The position numbers and the translations under genes are program-made. From assembly GCF_001718695.1 (NCBI RefSeq), contig NZ_CP013421.1, positions 248,001-312,000 of the forward strand: DNA of 64,000 bases, read 5' to 3'. Source of the stretch: Burkholderia ubonensis (GTDB lineage Bacteria; Pseudomonadota; Gammaproteobacteria; Burkholderiales; Burkholderiaceae). The notes beneath the pieces are model-generated. The model did not search any database. It worked only from the letters and a program-made list of their open reading frames with translations, and had not been told where the DNA came from. Of the stretch, positions 36,643 through 46,001 are shown one piece after another. Within the stretch, counting starts at the first letter, position 1. Each line of letters starts with the position of its first letter.

Positions 36643-37698
36643 GTGATGCCCCCGGAAACTTCGTCTGTTGCAAATCCTTTACGAACCGACGTGCTGATCG
36701 TCGGCGCAGGTCCCGTTGGCCTGTTCGCCGCGTTCGAGGCAGGTGTGATCGGTCTCTCGTGCCGGATCGTCGACGGGATCGAGCACCCTGGTGGTCAGTG
36801 CATCGAGCTATATCCGGACAAGCCGATCTACGATATCCCTGCCATACCCTCGTGCACGGCACGCGATCTCGTAGATCGCCTCGTCGAGCAATGCCGGCCC
36901 TTCGATCCCCCGATGCATCTCGGGCAGCGCATCGAGACGCTCGATGCGCTCGAGGGCGGTCGATGGCTTGCCCGTACCGATGGGGGCTGTGCGTTTGACG
37001 CCGCGGCGATCTTGATTGCTGCCGGCAACGGCGCGTTCGTGCCCCAGCGGCTCACCCTCGGCGAAGCGGCGCTCCTTGAAGGCCAGTCCGTCCATTACAG
37101 CGTCTCCGACATGAACAGCTTTGCCGGAAAGAACGTCGTGGTCGCGGGCGGCGGCGACTCGGCGCTCGACTGGGCGCTGGCACTTCGCTCGGTCGCGCGA
37201 CGCGTCACGCTCGTCCACCGGCGCAGCGGCTTCAGCGCGACGGACTCGAGCGTCGCTCGGTTGCATCAGGCGGTCGCGGCAGGTGAGATGGATTTCGTGG
37301 TCGGCACGATTGCCGGGCTGAACGCGCCCAGGGGGACGCTCGAATCGCTCGAGGTTCACCAGATCGGCGGCTCGGTGCGCCTCGACGCCGATCAATTGCT
37401 CGTGCTGTACGGACTCGTCGCGGACCTCGGTCCGATCGCCAACTGGGGGATCGCCGTGCAGGCCGGACGGATCGTCGTCGATACGTCATGCTACGAAAGC
37501 TCGCGGCCGGGCATCTTCGCGGCAGGCGACATCGCCGGCTACCCGAACAAACAGAAACTTATCCTGTCCGGGTTTCATGAAGCTTCGCTCGCGCTGCGCA
37601 AGGCATACACCTATGCATTTCCCGACAAAAAGCGGGTGCATGTGCATTCGAGCTACGACGCAAAGCTTGCCGCGCGCGTGGCCGCTGTTCATCCGTAG
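36643..37698 (+). CDS. Ferredoxin/flavodoxin-NADP+ reductase (thioredoxin-reductase-like type)
   Basis: A 351-residue flavoprotein. The FAD-binding GxGxxG is VLIVGAGPVGLFAA and the NADPH site VVVAGGGDSALDWALAL. The C-terminal FAD motif is GIFAAGDIAGYPNKQKLI. It lacks the CxxC redox pair of thioredoxin reductase and has instead PGGQCIELYPDKPIYDIP, the mark of the TrxR-like ferredoxin-NADP reductases. It moves electrons between NADPH and ferredoxin or flavodoxin. The start may be GTG 36643 or ATG 36646. It is divergent from the SdhB-like gene in the repeat-flanked segment. Confidence 0.9.
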   Translation: MMPPETSSVANPLRTDVLIVGAGPVGLFAAFEAGVIGLSCRIVDGIEHPGGQCIELYPDKPIYDIPAIPSCTARDLVDRLVEQCRPFDPPMHLGQRIETLDALEGGRWLARTDGGCAFDAAAILIAAGNGAFVPQRLTLGEAALLEGQSVHYSVSDMNSFAGKNVVVAGGGDSALDWALALRSVARRVTLVHRRSGFSATDSSVARLHQAVAAGEMDFVVGTIAGLNAPRGTLESLEVHQIGGSVRLDADQLLVLYGLVADLGPIANWGIAVQAGRIVVDTSCYESSRPGIFAAGDIAGYPNKQKLILSGFHEASLALRKAYTYAFPDKKRVHVHSSYDAKLAARVAAVHP

Positions 37699-37750
37699 CT
37701 GAGGCCCGAGATGTCACAACGCTTTACACGCATATCCGCCGACCACACTT

Positions 37751-37859
37751 GCGGAAAACTTCGATAGGCGATCGCATCGTCGATGGTGAGCGACGACAGT
37801 GCGCAACTGCCCTCAACGAGCGCCCACAGAATCAGGCGCTCGGCCACTTTTCGGTAGTC
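37751..37859 (-). pseudogene. Tyrosine recombinase fragment, core-binding region
   Basis: Leftward, YRKVAERLILWALVEGSCAL then SSLTIDDAIAYRSF closely matches a stretch of the integrase at 27878 (YRKEAERLILWAIVERGRAL, SSLTTDDAIAYRGF). Only about 36 residues remain. It shows that a related integrase once lay next to the Tn3 transposase gene. Confidence 0.8.
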
Positions 37860-37887
37860 TGAGGTCTCGACGCCTGAACAGCGCGAC

Positions 37888-38055
37888 ATGCCCGCATCTA
37901 ACGGCATGGGCCGATCAGCTATCGGCGTTGCAGGATTAGATTCTCCACTGGTCGACGAACTATCTCAGGGCACCATCGACCGAATCATATCCATGAGCGA
38001 TGCCGACCTCGCCGCAGCGGTGCTATCGGGGCACCTCAAGTTCCCGAAACGCTGA
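37888..38055 (+). CDS. Possible 55-residue ORF before the Tn3 transposase
   Basis: The frame from ATG 37888 to TGA 38055 reads MPASNGMGRSAIGVAG then LDSPLVDELSQGTIDRIISMSDADLAAAVLSGHLKF. The helix-rich C-terminal half looks like real protein, but no family is evident. It may be the tail of a larger gene, because the frame also runs upstream as VSTPEQRD. It ends 42 bp before the Tn3 gene. Confidence 0.4.
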   Translation: MPASNGMGRSAIGVAGLDSPLVDELSQGTIDRIISMSDADLAAAVLSGHLKFPKR

Positions 38056-38097
38056 TCGATCAACAATGCCGAGACTTCGAGTATCTAGGCTGCATCG

Positions 38098-39379
38098 ATG
38101 ACCAAAATTCACGAACCAGCGTACCCGGTACTCCCGGCGGAGCCGGAGGACGCGGAATTGCGTACGGTCTACACACCCAGCGCGGCGGAGATCCGGTTCG
38201 TCTTCGGCCAGTTCCGCCAAGCGCCTACCCGCGTGCTGATCCTTGTGCAACTGAAGCTGCTACAGCGCCTCGGGTACATGCCGGTAATCTCGGACGTGCC
38301 GCCCGCCATCATCGAACACGTGTGCGCGGTGCTCGGCATCCGTCCGCTGCCGCGCACAACTCTCGCGCGCTACGACCGCTCGGGCAGCAAATCCCGGCAC
38401 CAGAAAATCCTGCGCGAGTTTGTCCGGATTCTCCCCGTCGACAGTACCGCACACGCATGGCTGGTCGAAATCGCCGCACACGCGGCCCGAACCAAGGCGG
38501 AATTGCCCGACATCGTCAACGTGATGCTGGAAGAGTTGGTCCGGCAACGCTACGAGCTGCCGCCCGTTGCGACGCTCACCCGGATCGCCGGTCACGCCCG
38601 CAGTCAGCTCCATGAATCGATTTACCGCGCGTTCGTCGACTCTCTCGATGATGATTTGACGGCCCGTCTCGACGCGCTGTTTCAGATCCGGCGGGGCCGA
38701 ACACAATGGGACGAACTCAAGCGCGAACCGAGGCGACCCGGACCACGGGAGATCGCGAGTTTCCTCGAGCACATTCAGACCATGAACGCGTTGGCGGAGG
38801 GCTTGCCGCCCGTGCCGCCTATGCTATCGGTTGCGAAGCGCATGCAGTTCGTCACAGAGGCACGCGCGCTTGACGTGCACGAAATGCGGGCGCTGAAGCC
38901 TGCCAAGCGCTACACACTGGCGCTGCTGTTCATGCTCGCGCAACGCCAGAAGACGCTCGATGACGTCGCCGAGATTTTCATCAAGACAGTTCGCAATCTC
39001 GAGCACACCGCCAAGCTGCGACTCCAGCAGTACCAGCTCGCGCACGCGGACCAGTTGCAGTCGCTCGTCAGCCAGTTCCGCGACGTCCTCAACGTGCTGC
39101 AGGATGACGAAACGCCCGCGGCCGTGCGCATCGCGCAGATGCGTGCCGCATTAAACAACGATCCTGATACTGTCCTGATCCGCTGCAACGAGCATATCGC
39201 GCAGGCTGGCAATCACATCTTTCCATTCCTGCTTGCACCGTACAAAAACCTGCGCTCGTTGTTGTTCCAGTGCGTTGAGCTACTCACGCTGAAGCCCAGC
39301 TCGCAGGACGACGCCTTAATTCGGGCGCTCGCTTGGATCAAGCAACTGCGTACGTCGCGACGCGAATATCTGTTGCTAA
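38098..39379 (+). pseudogene. Tn3-family transposase TnpA, N-terminal part, cut by IS427-type element
   Basis: About 427 residues of the DUF4158-type N-terminal DNA-binding region of Tn3 TnpA (TPSAAEIRFVFGQFRQAP, LPRTTLARYDRSGSKSRHQK, HESIYRAFVDSLDDDLTARLD, EIASFLEHIQTMNALAEGLP, RTSRREYLLL). A complete TnpA has close to 1,000 residues and a catalytic DDE domain at the C-terminus; both are missing because the frame runs into the inverted IS427/IS110 copy at 39380. No Tn3 38-bp end could be identified. Confidence 0.85.
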
Positions 39380-39466
39380 GAGACGGTTTCAAAAAGGCCC
39401 CGTGGGGCTGTTAACTTTCGCGGTGAGCTGTTAACCTCAGGCATCGGAACAACCGAGACTGAGGAG

Positions 39467-39823
39467 ATGGCCAAGCCGATCATCGACGATGAATTGTGGA
39501 CACTGATCGAGCCGTTACTGCCGCCACCCAAGCCGCGGCGCGAGAAGAACCCGGGCCGCCTGCCTGTTTCGAATCGCGCCGCGCTGACCGGCATCCTGTT
39601 CGTTCTCAAGACCGGACTACGCTGGCGCGACCTGCCGGCCGAGATGGGATGCGGCTCGGGCGTGACATGTTGGCGCCGGCTGCGCGATTGGCAAGCAGCC
39701 GGTGTCTGGGATCGCTTGCACGAGCTACTGCTCGCAAAGCTGCGCGCAGCGGACCAGATCGACTTCTCACGAGCCGCCGTCGATTCATCATCGATTCGCG
39801 CCGTTGGGGCAGGCCAAAAACTG
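39467..39823 (+). pseudogene. IS427-type transposase, orfA part (copy 2)
   Basis: Identical in translation to the orfA part of copy 1: MAKPIIDDELWTLIEPLLPP through AAVDSSSIRAVGAGQ, where the IS110 element interrupts it. A full transposase cannot be read. Confidence 0.88.
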
Positions 39824-39824
39824 A

Positions 39825-41340
39825 TATGACTTTCCATGTCAATCGGGATCGGTTTTTTGGTTTTCCCATTAAACATAGGAATTTCCTGAGGGCGGCGTAG
39901 CAGTAATACCGACGGTGAATCACACTGATATCCGCGGGTTGGTTACCGCATTACAGAGGTCCGTCTCATGAGCCTGCCGCTTCCTGGGCACGCAAATCGG
40001 GCTACACCCATTGCGATGTTTTTACGCGGGTTGCTCGAGTACCGGGCTACGCCGCCTTCAGGAAACTCCTTCAATTGTTCGTCAAGTTCTTGCGGTCAGT
40101 TCAGTACGCGGGACGGCGAGCGCCATAGACATTCGCGTAATGTCCCAGATGAATCCTGCAAGCTCCCGGGCAACCGCCACGACCGCGATATTGGCGTTTT
40201 TCCCGCGCGCTGCTAATTTTCGATAACGTCGACAGAGTCGAACCTGTGCGTCCCAGGCACGATCAATGATGCGCTTGGGGAGACCCGCATGCCGACGTTC
40301 AATGTTTTCGCTCACGCGTGCCTGATGTCGGTAGCTCCAGGCTGCCTCGATCAACAACTTCCTGGCATAGCTGTTGCCGGTCTTGGTTATGCCGCCTTGC
40401 CGTCGCTTATCGCCCGAGGAGTGTTCCGATGGCGTCACACCAAGCCAGCCCATCAGCTGTCGCGGATGTTCGAAGCGGGAGAGATCGCCCACTTCGGCGA
40501 GCATCCCTACAGCCGTGGTGAACTGGACGCCGCGCATTGCCTGCAACCCCAGGACGGCAGGGTAGAACCGCCAGTCGACTACCGCGTCGCGCAATGCCGC
40601 CTCAAGACGCTCACATTGCGCCATCCGGTCGGCAAGAGTATGGCGATGCTCTTCGAATGCTAACTGTTGCCATTCGTTGCTGAACGAATGTTGGCTTATC
40701 CAGCGTCGATATGAAGATCCCCAGTCGGCTTTGCCCGGATACCGAACGCCATGCGAGAGCAGAAACGACTTGAGCCGTTGCCGGGCTTGCTTCAGATCAT
40801 CCTTGGCGGTCACCCACGCACGGGCCAAGTCGCGAAAAGCCTCGTCTTCAATCCCGGGGACATACACCGCCGACAGATCACCAGCCCGCAGTGCGCGCGC
40901 CAGTTTGACTGAGTCACGGCGGTCCGTTTTGACGCGCTCACCAGGTTTCCTCGGGATCAGCGACGGTGCACACACCATACATTCGAATCCTTCTTCAACC
41001 AACTGCCGGTAGAGTCCATAACCGCACGGGCCCGCCTCGTAGACGACGTGTACCTGTCGTCCCTTGGAACGCAGGCGTTTACACAGACGATCGATATCAC
41101 CCTTGGCAGTGCCGATCCGGCCTAGCAATTCCACATCGCCCATGCCGACCGCGTAGGCGACCGTGATCGACTCTTTGTGGACATCCAACCCAACGTACAC
41201 CGTGCTATCGTGTTCCATGCTGGCCTCCGTGGTGGAAATCGCCGGGTGTGGCGCCGTCCACACCGTGCGGCTCTGGCAGCAATGCTAACCCGCGTTTGAC
41301 TCCCCACGTCGGGCCAGCCTGTAGCTCACGGAAAGTCATA
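39825..41340 (-). mobile_element. IS110-family element, copy 2
   Basis: The same element as 33440-34955 in inverse orientation, with ends TATGACTTTCC and GGAAAGTCATA, inside copy 2 of the IS427-type element. Its presence at the same site in both copies shows that it inserted first and the nested unit was duplicated afterwards. Confidence 0.82.
40082..41218 (-). CDS. IS110-family transposase (DEDD), copy 2
   Basis: A 378-residue protein identical in translation to copy 1 (33562-34698), with the DEDD domain starting STVYVGLDVHKES and the C-terminal Tnp_20 region. The frame is intact. Confidence 0.92.
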   Translation of the reverse strand: MEHDSTVYVGLDVHKESITVAYAVGMGDVELLGRIGTAKGDIDRLCKRLRSKGRQVHVVYEAGPCGYGLYRQLVEEGFECMVCAPSLIPRKPGERVKTDRRDSVKLARALRAGDLSAVYVPGIEDEAFRDLARAWVTAKDDLKQARQRLKSFLLSHGVRYPGKADWGSSYRRWISQHSFSNEWQQLAFEEHRHTLADRMAQCERLEAALRDAVVDWRFYPAVLGLQAMRGVQFTTAVGMLAEVGDLSRFEHPRQLMGWLGVTPSEHSSGDKRRQGGITKTGNSYARKLLIEAAWSYRHQARVSENIERRHAGLPKRIIDRAWDAQVRLCRRYRKLAARGKNANIAVVAVARELAGFIWDITRMSMALAVPRTELTART

Positions 41341-41808
41341 CTGCCTGGGCCAAACCCCACCGATCGCGCGCGACCCGGTTCCAAGCACCACATCGTCACC
41401 GACGCCAACGGTACGCCGCTCGCCGCGATCCTGACCGGCGCGAACGTCAACGACGTCACGCAATTGCTGCCGCTGATCGACGCGATTCCGCCGATCCGCG
41501 GATTGCGTGGCCACCCATTGCAGCGGCCGCGTGTGGTCTACGCGGATCGCGGTTACGACTCCGAGCGACATCGGCGCGCGTTGCGCGATCGCGGTATCGA
41601 GCCAGTGATCGCCAAGCGCTGTACCGAACATGGCAGCGGCCTTGGCAAATATCGCTGGGTCGTCGAACGCACGCATGCCTGGCTGCATCACTTCCGTCGT
41701 CTCCGTATTCGTTTCGAGCGCCGTGCAGACATTCACGGCGCGTTCCTCAAACTCGGTTGCTGTCTGATCTGCTGGAATACCCTTCGGCGGGCCGATCAGT
41801 CTTTATGA
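41341..41808 (+). pseudogene. IS427-type transposase, orfB part (copy 2)
   Basis: Same as the orfB part of copy 1 except one substitution: Cys in IAKRCTEHG where copy 1 has Arg (IAKRRTEHG), caused by T at 41620. The catalytic Asp (YADRGYDSE) and Glu (VVERTHAWL) are present but separated from orfA. Confidence 0.88.
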
Positions 41809-41820
41809 AACCGTCTCTAA

Positions 41821-43030
41821 GGAAACACTGATTTATCCAGCTCGGCGGTCATCGCTGACGTAGCCGAGAACGTTGTAGAAGGCAGTTCACGGAACGGATC
41901 CTCGATGATGAAGCGGCAGATGAGCTTTGCGGAAGCGGAAAGTGCGGGCAAGAAGCGCGTGACCCGGCGTCAGCGTTTCCTGGACGAGATGGAGAAGCTC
42001 GTGCCGTGGCCGCGGTTGCTGACGGCGATCGAGCCGTACTATCCGAAGGGTGAGCGCGGCCGTCGGCCGATAGGTCTGGAGCGGATGCTTCGAATCTATT
42101 TCCTGCAGCAGTGGTACGGCCTGTCGGACGAAGGGCTGGAAGACGCGCTGTACGACAGCATCGCGATGCGTGCCTTCGCGGGAATCGATCTGGCTGTCGA
42201 GAATGTGCCGGATGCGACCACGCTGCTGAAGTTCCGGCGCCTGCTGCTCGAGCATGACCTGACGCGCAAGCTATTCGATGAGATCGGTATCTCGCTGTGC
42301 GAACGCGGGCTGATGATGAAGGAAGGTACCTTGGTCGACGCGACGATCATCGAAGCGCCGTCGTCGACCAAGAACGCCGAGAAGAGCCGCGACCCGGAGA
42401 TGCATCAGACGAAGAAAGGAAACGCCTGGCACTTTGGGATGAAGGCCCATCTCGGGGTCGACGCCGATTCGGGACTGGTTCACAGCGTGGTGGGCACGGC
42501 GGCCAACGTGTCGGACGTTTCGCAGGCTCACGCCCTGCTGCACGGGCATGAAGAGGAAGCGTTCGGCGACGCGGGCTACATCGGCGTGGACAAACGCGAC
42601 GAAATGAACGGCAAGCTGGTGAAATGGCGTGTGGCGGCCAAGCGCGGAAAGATCAAGGCGATGCAGGATGGCCCGCTGAAGGATCTGGTGACCACGGTCG
42701 AGCGAACCAAGGCGCAAATCCGCGCGCGGGTCGAGCATCCGTTTCATATCGTCAAGAACCTGTTCCGTTATCGCAAGGTGCGCTACAAGGGACTGGCCAA
42801 GAACACGGCGCAGCTGTTCAGTCTGTTCGCCCTGGCGAACCTGGTGATCGTACGAAACCGGCTGCGTTCGGCTCATGGGAGCAGTCCGTCATGCGCGTGA
42901 AAAATGCGAGCAGGGAGGCTCGTTTACGAGCCAACTGCACCGAAATGAGCGCCGATTCGATTCGTTATCCGGAAAGTTCGACGTCGTCTCACCTGAAACG
43001 TCGGCGGTTGGCCCATTAATCAGCATTTCC
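41821..43030 (+). mobile_element. IS5-family element (complete), copy 1
   Basis: A 1,210-bp element with ends GGAAACACTGATTTAT and, reversed, GGAAATGCTGATTAAT. The right flank is CTAG and the left flank CTAA, so the target duplication is not perfect; the left side abuts the IS427-type element and was probably changed by recombination. It cuts into an H-NS-family gene on its right. A second copy lies at 51259 and a fragment at 22391. Confidence 0.9.
41905..42900 (+). CDS. IS5-family transposase, copy 1
   Basis: A 331-residue DDE transposase. The N-terminal DUF772 region includes RRPIGLERMLRIYFLQQWYG and ALYDSIAMRAFAGIDL. Catalytic residues are in VDATIIEAPSS, FGDAGYIGV and RARVEHPFHIVKNLF (Y-R-E-like signature region). 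The frame is intact, so the element is probably active and the likely source of the other copies here. Confidence 0.92.
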   Translation: MMKRQMSFAEAESAGKKRVTRRQRFLDEMEKLVPWPRLLTAIEPYYPKGERGRRPIGLERMLRIYFLQQWYGLSDEGLEDALYDSIAMRAFAGIDLAVENVPDATTLLKFRRLLLEHDLTRKLFDEIGISLCERGLMMKEGTLVDATIIEAPSSTKNAEKSRDPEMHQTKKGNAWHFGMKAHLGVDADSGLVHSVVGTAANVSDVSQAHALLHGHEEEAFGDAGYIGVDKRDEMNGKLVKWRVAAKRGKIKAMQDGPLKDLVTTVERTKAQIRARVEHPFHIVKNLFRYRKVRYKGLAKNTAQLFSLFALANLVIVRNRLRSAHGSSPSCA

Positions 43031-43321
43031 CTAGCTTTAATTGCGCAACGAGAGTCACTGGATGCGCAAATCATCGCTGCTCGCAAGGCCGAACGCGAAG
43101 TGGCGATCGGACAGATCAAGGCACTGATGAAGGAGTTCGATCTCAGCGTTCTGGATCTGCAAGAGAGAGTGCAGAAGCGCAACTCGAAGCGTATGTCGAC
43201 CGTTCCGAAGTACCGCGATCCTGCAACAGGGAAGACGTGGTCTGGAAGAGGGCGACAACCAGCGTGGCTCGGCAACGATCCTGCGGCGTTCCTAATCCAG
43301 CCAGACCTGCCTGCGATTTGA
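43031..43321 (+). pseudogene. H-NS-family protein gene, start removed by IS5
   Basis: From the IS5 right edge the frame reads LALIAQRESLDAQIIAARKA, then EREVAIGQIKALMKEFDLSV, and ends with the H-NS DNA-binding domain YRDPATGKTWSGRGRQPAWL (AT-hook-like core). Only about ten residues and the start codon are missing. The only in-frame starts upstream are inside the IS, so any product would be a chimera or begin at an internal Met in the linker. H-NS proteins silence AT-rich foreign DNA by oligomerising through the N-terminal coiled coil. Confidence 0.85.
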
Positions 43322-43357
43322 GTAGGGAAGCCGTTCTTCGACCTTTGATACGAAAAG

Positions 43358-43540
43358 ATGGACCGACCGCAATACACGACCGCCGAGTGCATCAGCATGG
43401 ACGCCGATGTCTGCAGAGCGTATGACACCGCGTGCGACCTCGCTGTGTCGATAGAGGCTCCGCAATTGTGCGTGGACATTTGCGTGTTTGCGGATGGTAG
43501 CAAGCTGCAATTTGAAGCGCGACATATGACCGTCCTCTGA
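43358..43540 (+). CDS. Possible 60-residue hypothetical protein
   Basis: The frame MDRPQYTTAECISMDADV then CRAYDTACDLAVSIEAPQ has no recognised family. The start is weakly supported (AAAAG upstream). It may be real or chance; it fills the gap between the H-NS relic and the nuclease gene. 43541-43756 shows an AT-rich stretch near 43655-43695 but no gene. Confidence 0.3.
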   Translation: MDRPQYTTAECISMDADVCRAYDTACDLAVSIEAPQLCVDICVFADGSKLQFEARHMTVL

Positions 43541-43756
43541 CGCGGGAATCTAGTACGGTCGCGTTGGCCGGTCGACGCAGGTGGATACCCGATCGGTCGA
43601 TGCGGTGTCGCGGCATCGATATTTCAATGGCGCATGCGGGGTTCAAATCGGTTAGGTATCCATAATTTTACATAATAGACATTATCGACTAAATAGGGTC
43701 TGTACCCGACATCTCGAAGATTTTGCAGGGCCGTCACTGCAGTAGACCAACCCGAC

Positions 43757-44800
43757 TCAGTCTGAATCAGACAAATCGGGGCCCAATTCTGCTTCAATCT
43801 GGTCAATGGATGGCAGTCCGGCTTCAAGCGACGCGGGGACGTCCCGAAGGAGCTGGTATTCGGCGACGCCCATCGGATTGGCCATGCCGCGCAGCGCATA
43901 TTCGGCAACCAAACGGTTCTTTTCCCGGCACAGGAGCAACCCAATGGTCGGATGATCATCAGGCGACTTCAGTTCCGAGTCGACTGCGGACAGGTAAAAG
44001 TTCAGTTGCCCGGCATATTCGGGCCGGAACGGTGTCGCCTTCAGCTCTACCACCACATAACTGCGAAGTTTCAGGTGGTAAAATAGCAGATCGATGAAGA
44101 ATTCGTCGCCGCCGACCTCGAGCCGGTACTGGCGGCCGACGAACGCAAACCCGGCGCCGAGCTCGAGCAGGAACCGCGTGATGTGCCGGGTGAGCGCCTG
44201 TTCGATGTCGCGTTCCTGCGCGTCCTCGGTCAGGCCGAGAAAGTCGAAGACGTACGGGTCTTTCAGGGCTTCGCGCGCCAGATCGGATTGCGGCGGCGGC
44301 AGGCGTGCGTCGAAATTGGTTACGGCCGCACCCGTCCGCGCATGTGCTTGCGTGTCAATTTGCATCGCGAGAACGTTGCGGGACCAGCCGTGCTCAAGCG
44401 CCTTGCCCGCGTACCAATCGCCGACCACCGGATCCTTTGCTTTGTCGAGCAAGGTACAAAGATGAAACCACGGCAATTGTGCAGCAGGCTGCTGCACAAA
44501 TTCCGATGAAGGCCATGCTTGCGCCAGAGCCCGCATGTATTTGAGGTTGCGCGGCGAAAATCCGCGCATGTCGGGAAACGCAGCCTTCAGGTCCTGCGCC
44601 AGCCGATCGATGACTTTTGCCCCCCACCCTTGTCTCTCCTGGCGTTCGAGAATGTCGCGACCGATCTGCCAGTACAGCGTGACAAGCTCGCGGTTCGCGC
44701 TTGCGGCGGCGCGTGCACGGGCAAGCTCGACCCGCTGCTTGAGCTCTGTGAGCCAGCGGCGATAGTCTTCGTCACCCTGCGGGGTAAGGGAATTTGTCAT
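43757..44800 (-). CDS. YhcG-type PDDEXK nuclease (DUF1016)
   Basis: A 347-residue protein from ATG 44800 (MTNSLTPQGDEDYRRWLTEL); the longer frame to 44845 has no support. The N-terminal DUF1016_N helical domain (VTLYWQIGRDILERQERQGWG, FSPRNLKYMRALAQAWP) is followed by a PDDEXK-like fold with FFIDLLFYHLKLRSYVVVELK (Asp and ExK of the active site) and NFYLSAVDSELKSPDDHPTIG. Such proteins are predicted endonucleases, frequent in defence islands and beside mobile elements; their role is not settled. It stands alone here between an H-NS relic and an IS21 relic. Confidence 0.88.
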   Translation of the reverse strand: MTNSLTPQGDEDYRRWLTELKQRVELARARAAASANRELVTLYWQIGRDILERQERQGWGAKVIDRLAQDLKAAFPDMRGFSPRNLKYMRALAQAWPSSEFVQQPAAQLPWFHLCTLLDKAKDPVVGDWYAGKALEHGWSRNVLAMQIDTQAHARTGAAVTNFDARLPPPQSDLAREALKDPYVFDFLGLTEDAQERDIEQALTRHITRFLLELGAGFAFVGRQYRLEVGGDEFFIDLLFYHLKLRSYVVVELKATPFRPEYAGQLNFYLSAVDSELKSPDDHPTIGLLLCREKNRLVAEYALRGMANPMGVAEYQLLRDVPASLEAGLPSIDQIEAELGPDLSDSD

Positions 44801-44965
44801 CCGGCCTTTCGTTTGCAGTGTCGTAGTCAAAAAGACAGTAGGCAATTATCCCGGCTGCAACCGGAATGAGGCAATGCCTTGCCGAACCTGAGGGAATGTT
44901 GATCAAGCCCTATAGGGGCCCTAGCGAACGAAATCCTGTCGAATGTTCCGACGTGTATTTGATTT

Positions 44966-45797
44966 TTACTCGATCACGCGCACGTGGAATTTCCCGATCT
45001 CCGCGCGACGGCGTTTCTCTCCGGCCGTCACGTATTCGGACGCCGTCTGAAGCGAAGCATGCTCGGTGGGCACGCTGTAGCGGTTGCGCTGGAAGTGGAT
45101 GAGGCTGGTCGACGACACCCGCAGGGTCTGCTCGACATAGCCGTCGAACGGGCGTGGATTGGGCATCAGCCTGGTGCGCTCGTCCTGCAGCGCGTCCTCG
45201 ACCGTCAGCTCGGGCCACTGCGGGTGCCGCATCTGCCAGGCCTGACGACACTGGCCCGCGACCCATTCGTTCAGAAGCTCCAGCGTTTCCCAGCGTCGTA
45301 GCGCAGCCTCGTGCCAGATCTGGCGGCGCCGGTCCTGCACGTTCTTCTCAACGATGCCCTTCTCCCAGCCGGCGGCACGGTTGCAGAATTCCGGCTCGAA
45401 CAGGTAATGGCCGCACATTGCCTCGAAGCGGGCGTTGACCGCGCGCTCCTTGCCGCGGCCGACCTTGTCCACGGCGGTCTTCATGTTGTCGTAGATGCCG
45501 CGGCGCGGCACGCCGCCGAACGCGGCGAATGGCCTCGAACATGAACCGGGCCCTGCGCCGGTCACGCTTCGGGCGATGACTGTCTGCCCGCAGCCAGCCC
45601 GTCAGTTGCGCGGCCCACTCGTTGACGACGCTCGGGCTGACGCGCTTCGGGCACTTCGGCTCAACGGCATCCGTTTGCCGAAGCCAGCTGCGCACCGTGT
45701 TCCGGGACAGGCCCGTGCGCCTGGCAATCTCGCGCAGCGGGGCCTTCTCGCGGAAATACATCCGCCTGATCTTGGCCAATATGCCTACCGTGATCAC
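44966..45797 (-). pseudogene. IS21-family IstA transposase, internally deleted
   Basis: The N-terminus from 45797 (MITVGILAKIRRMYFREKAP, then LREIARRTGLSRNTVRSWLR) is the IS21 HTH. After KRDRRRARFMF the frame changes and the sequence jumps to FAAFGGVPRRGIYDNMKTAV, so the middle including the first catalytic Asp is deleted. The C-terminal part (GWEKGIVEKNVQDRRRQIW, RPFDGYVEQTLRVSSTSL, RNRYSVPTEHA) follows to 44966. No istB is present. The relic lies between the nuclease and the trimeric adhesin; 44801-44965 and 45798-45921 show nothing else. Confidence 0.82.
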
Positions 45798-45921
45798 CTC
45801 TGTATCCCCTGCTCAAAGATTGAGCAGGGCATTCAATCACGTGGGTCAAAATTCGATGAAATTACTGCCTTAGGTGGGTCAGTTCTGCGTGGATATCAAC
45901 AGATTGCTTACAAACAGGGAC

Positions 45922-45955
45922 GGGGGCAGCGGATGCCATTCGATCCACTGCCCCC
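45922..45955 (-). terminator. Strong hairpin downstream of the trimeric adhesin gene
   Basis: GGGGGCAGCGGAT and ATCCACTGCCCCC form a 13-bp stem with one mismatch and an 8-nt loop, about 45 bp after the adhesin stop in its direction of transcription. A short T-rich stretch (TGTTTGT on the minus strand) follows, so rho-independent termination is likely. A smaller stem GTCCGG/CCGGAC lies at 45977-45994. Confidence 0.65.
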
Positions 45956-46001
45956 GCACGCTATCTACCTTTGAAGTCCGGCGATATCCGGACGGCCTGC
46001 G

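Larger units (their letters stand above)
39380..41817 (+). mobile_element. IS427-type IS5 element carrying an IS110 insertion, copy 2 (inverted)
   Basis: The exact mirror of the element at 32963-35400 (same 2,438 bp, positions sum to 74780), with TAA outside both ends. orfA (39467-39823, rightward) and orfB (41341-41808) of the IS427-type transposase are split by the IS110 element. With copy 1 it forms a long inverted repeat around 35401-39379. Confidence 0.9.

Noticed and set aside
32963..41817. Inverted repeats considered an assembly duplication
   Set aside because: The copies differ by a base at 33160/41620 and have different flanking genes with TAA on each side, so a real pair is more likely. 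Orientation still needs long-read support.
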